This document shows positions 4,759-6,422 of a DNA stretch of 6,422 nucleotides, piece by piece. The notes beneath the pieces were generated by a model, which saw only the letters and a program-made list of their open reading frames with translations, searched no databases and was not told the origin of the DNA. The DNA lies in contig CAJOOL010000050.1 of NCBI GenBank assembly GCA_905236115.1, forward strand, positions 1 to 6,422, given 5' to 3'. The translations under genes were made by a program, and so were the position numbers. Position 1 is the first letter of the stretch, and the number at the start of each line of letters is the position of its first letter. The DNA is from an uncultured Endomicrobiia bacterium. Its GTDB lineage: Bacteria; Elusimicrobiota; Endomicrobiia; Endomicrobiales; Endomicrobiaceae.

Positions 4759-6422
4759 GTTTTAAAAAATCTCTTATGCAGTCTCATCAGTAAATTAAAT
4801 ACCGCAACAAGACCGAGCTGTCTGAAGAATGCTTTCACGCTGCTTTTCGGTCTTTCCAGCACATAATATGCCGTCGGAATTATCAACATCGTAAGCATGG
4901 TTCCGGTAATCGTTCCGCATAAAACGGTCAAGCCCAAAGAAGCCCACATTGCCGAAGATTCATCCCTGCTTAATACCATAGGCAAAAGACCGAGCGTTTT
5001 CATTAACAGCGTTATAAGTTCCGGTCTTAACCTCTCTTTACAGCTTTCAAAAATTACTCTCATTAAATTTGTTCTGCCTGCACGTCTTTGATTGATTTTG
5101 TCAACAATAATAATTGAGCTGTAGACGATACAGCCGAACAAAATCATTATACCTATCCACACACCCAGACTTATGGATTTTTTAAACGCCCACAGTGAAA
5201 GTGCCACACCTATTATGCTTAACGGAAGCGAAAACATTATCAGGGCGGGCTGCATGTAAGATTCAAAAATAGAAGCCAAAACAAAAAATATCAATATGAC
5301 GGTTAAAGAAACGGCCAGCATAAACTGACCTCTGTTTTTTACCGTTTTTTCGTAGTCGCCTGAAATATTAAAAGAATAATCCTGCGGAAATGCCACGGTT
5401 TTTAAAGCGGCTTTTATTTTGTTTGCCGCAGTGGTCAAGCCGACTTTCGCTCTGTTGGCACTTATCTGAATAAATCTTTTTTTATTCTTACGCCAAATTT
5501 CCTGATTGGATTTCTGCTGTTTCATATCGGTAACCTGCCCGACATAAACAACATCTTCTCTGGGGTTTACTATACCGAGAAAAGGAATTTGGTCAACATG
5601 CGTGATACTGTTGGGATACAGACGGCAGATGGTTTCCACTTCTTTACCCTCCGTCCTGTACTGCGTTGCTATAAGACCTCTTATCTGACAGTGAAGAGTG
5701 TTGCTTAAAAAATATGTCGTCAAACCGAAAACAGCCAGCCTGTCATAATCCACATTCAATATAACTTCCGGCTCGTCTTCTCTCATTCTTATCTTTACGT
5801 CGGTAAGCCCTTTAACCTGCTGAAGTTTACCGGAAGCGGAAAATGCCAGTTGCTTTAAAGTATCATAATTCTGCCCGTAAAAATCCACATAAATTTCTTT
5901 TGAAGCGGCACTTTGCGAATCCTGAAAATACACAAACGCCGGAGAAAATTCCCCGAAACGTTTTCTGAATTCTTCCTTAAATTCTTCGGCTTTTTCATAA
6001 ACGGTAACTTCTACAAAAGTGTGGAGTTTTTCAACTTTGGAAGAAACTCTTTCAACCTGATCTTTATATTCCATTAAAGCTTTTTCCATTTTGCGGACAA
6101 TTTCATTGGAAACTTCTATTCTGGTTGCGGGCGGAAACTGTATACCTATACGAAACGTGTTGACGTTTGCTGCGTCCATAAATTCGGAATCTCTGGTCAT
6201 CATAATTCTTGCAGAAACAAAAAACAGAAACAAAACAAACAGCCATACATACGTCTGTCTGCGGAAACAGAATTTTAAAATTTTCCCGTAAATATGACGG
6301 ATTTTTATATACCATTTCTGAAAATCCAAATCAAACTTATTCTGCCAGCGGTAAATCTGCGGAGGGATGAAAACCATCGTTGCAATAACGGAAGCAATCA
6401 ACGCAAAAGTTATAGTCAGTCC
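4743..6422 (-). CDS. RND family efflux permease, C-terminal half (5' end outside window)
   Basis: The 559 visible residues are the second half of an RND permease. The frame stays open to the right edge (GLTITFA, then LIASVIATMVFIPP), which matches TM6, so the TTG at 6401 is internal, not a start. In visible-residue numbering, TM7 is at about 58-72 and the periplasmic porter loop at about 75-365. TM8-12 follow (about 367-520), with a basic tail of some 37 residues. LASIFESYMQPALIM is the usual TM8-9 linker. TM10 reads GCIVYSSIIIVD: Tyr434 sits at the AcrB Lys940 position, where most relatives have Lys or Asn. TM11 keeps Arg and Thr (ERLRPELIT) and adds Lys475 four residues on. The TM4 acidic residues are outside the window. 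It is clearly diverged from its neighbour, so the pair is not a recent duplication. The last four codons and the stop fall in the arm of the repeat at 4636-4758. Confidence 0.9.
   Translation of the reverse strand, partial: GLTITFALIASVIATMVFIPPQIYRWQNKFDLDFQKWYIKIRHIYGKILKFCFRRQTYVWLFVLFLFFVSARIMMTRDSEFMDAANVNTFRIGIQFPPATRIEVSNEIVRKMEKALMEYKDQVERVSSKVEKLHTFVEVTVYEKAEEFKEEFRKRFGEFSPAFVYFQDSQSAASKEIYVDFYGQNYDTLKQLAFSASGKLQQVKGLTDVKIRMREDEPEVILNVDYDRLAVFGLTTYFLSNTLHCQIRGLIATQYRTEGKEVETICRLYPNSITHVDQIPFLGIVNPREDVVYVGQVTDMKQQKSNQEIWRKNKKRFIQISANRAKVGLTTAANKIKAALKTVAFPQDYSFNISGDYEKTVKNRGQFMLAVSLTVILIFFVLASIFESYMQPALIMFSLPLSIIGVALSLWAFKKSISLGVWIGIMILFGCIVYSSIIIVDKINQRRAGRTNLMRVIFESCKERLRPELITLLMKTLGLLPMVLSRDESSAMWASLGLTVLCGTITGTMLTMLIIPTAYYVLERPKSSVKAFFRQLGLVAVFNLLMRLHKRFFKTMYNV

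Noticed and set aside
6399..6401. TTG at 6401 as the start of RND permease 2
   Set aside because: The frame is open to the window edge, and the residues before it continue TM6 of an RND permease, so the gene is truncated by the window and does not start there.

Overview
The window is AT-rich bacterial DNA, with A/T-rich spacers and strong Shine-Dalgarno-like sites (AAGGAG, AAGGA). Two RND-type inner-membrane pumps and a type IV pilin-like protein point to a Gram-negative (diderm) host. A pilin-like gene, tandem RND permeases and many short palindromes would suit low-GC gut or host-associated lineages such as Elusimicrobiota. That is a guess from gene content; nothing here is diagnostic of a phylum.

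Layout, left to right. Bases 1-122 hold the end of a short octamer repeat and two hairpins followed by T-tracts on the + strand. They look like the termination zone of a + strand gene lying left of the window. A pilin-like prepilin gene (123-569, minus) follows, with a clear ribosome binding site. Bases 595-908 contain no credible gene but are packed with five palindromic units, several capped by C-GNA-G triloops on the minus strand. A small XRE-type helix-turn-helix protein with a C-terminal leucine zipper (1007-1351, plus) comes next. It converges on a complete RND permease (1407-4571, minus), and the two stop codons are joined by an inverted pair of 8-bp tandem arrays (1331-1410). A 123-bp MITE-like imperfect inverted repeat (4636-4758) separates this permease from a second RND permease (4743-6422, minus). 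The second permease runs off the right edge, so only its C-terminal half is visible.

The two RND genes share a strand and are close together, so they probably form a drug- or lipid-type efflux locus whose adaptor and outer-membrane channel genes, if present, lie outside the window. The first visible pump has the Asp-Asn pair in TM4 typical of SwrC/YerP-like HAE1 permeases. The second has Tyr at the AcrB Lys940 position and an added Lys in TM11. A two-component (MdtBC-like) permease is possible but unproven. The small regulator might act on any neighbour; the sequence does not say which.

The most unusual theme is the 3' ends of the genes. All three complete or visible stops at the HTH, RND-1 and RND-2 genes lie inside short-unit (7- or 8-bp) stop-codon-bearing tandem repeats, which form the arms of inverted repeats. 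A fourth octamer array, at the left edge, predicts one more such gene end.
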